NCBI RefSeq assembly: GCF_003589595.1
Contig: NW_020653855.1
Location: 6,710,721 to 6,774,720 of the forward strand
Length of the DNA stretch: 64,000 nt
Direction of reading: 5' to 3'
Source: Hyposmocoma kahamanoa
Lineage: Eukaryota; Arthropoda; Insecta; Lepidoptera; Cosmopterigidae
Below are more notes on the stretch, generated by a model. It was not told the DNA's origin, did no database searches, and saw only the letters and a list, made by a program, of their open reading frames with translations. The first letter of the stretch is position 1. The letters are not shown here.

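Overview
The window is 64 kb of AT-rich eukaryotic nuclear DNA. It has GT-AG introns, no bacterial operon structure, and many non-LTR and DNA transposons. Several interspersed repeats have the look of lepidopteran (moth or butterfly) repeats, so a lepidopteran is the best guess; this rests on repeat and gene style, not on a database match.

One host gene runs through the whole window on the + strand: a TMEM16/anoctamin-family membrane protein. I assembled 18 exons (exon 1 at 6969, exon 18 cut by the window end) from splice sites and reading phase. All 17 junctions have GT-AG borders, and the phases join without a stop, except for an apparent 1-nt loss inside exon 4. The assembled part is about 720 residues. 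It comprises a charged N-terminal region (exons 1-5), a linker (exon 6), the cytosolic anoctamin N-terminal domain (exons 7-10), and five hydrophobic segments (exons 12-18). The Ca2+-site helices TM6-TM8 and the 3' end lie beyond base 64000. The true 5' end (TSS, any non-coding exon) was not found.

Everything else is intronic or upstream transposon debris. Bases 1-6968 (upstream) carry a THAP-coding MITE, hAT-type, PIF-type and TTAA-flanked MITEs, and SINEs. Intron 1 (10.3 kb) carries a second THAP MITE, a tandem duplication, a TIR element with a 321-bp poly(A) retroinsert, and other MITEs. Intron 2 has a decayed Jockey/CR1-type LINE. Intron 3 has a composite TIR block and a decayed unidentified ORF pair. 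Intron 5 has an RTE-type LINE fragment, a SINE and a MITE. Intron 6 has a 2.9-kb long-inverted-repeat element with a 5'-truncated R1-clade LINE in its loop. Intron 8 has a 2-kb TIR element with a THAP fragment and nested MITEs. Intron 9 has a TTAA-flanked 1.7-kb element containing a DUF4817-like ORF. Intron 10 has an inverted copy of the intron 3 block. Intron 15 has a nearly complete dead mariner. Intron 17 has a 5'-truncated LINE and another THAP fragment.

The genes do not form a pathway: there is one large split gene, and the introns are a record of successive transposon insertions, many datable relative to one another by nesting and target-site duplications.
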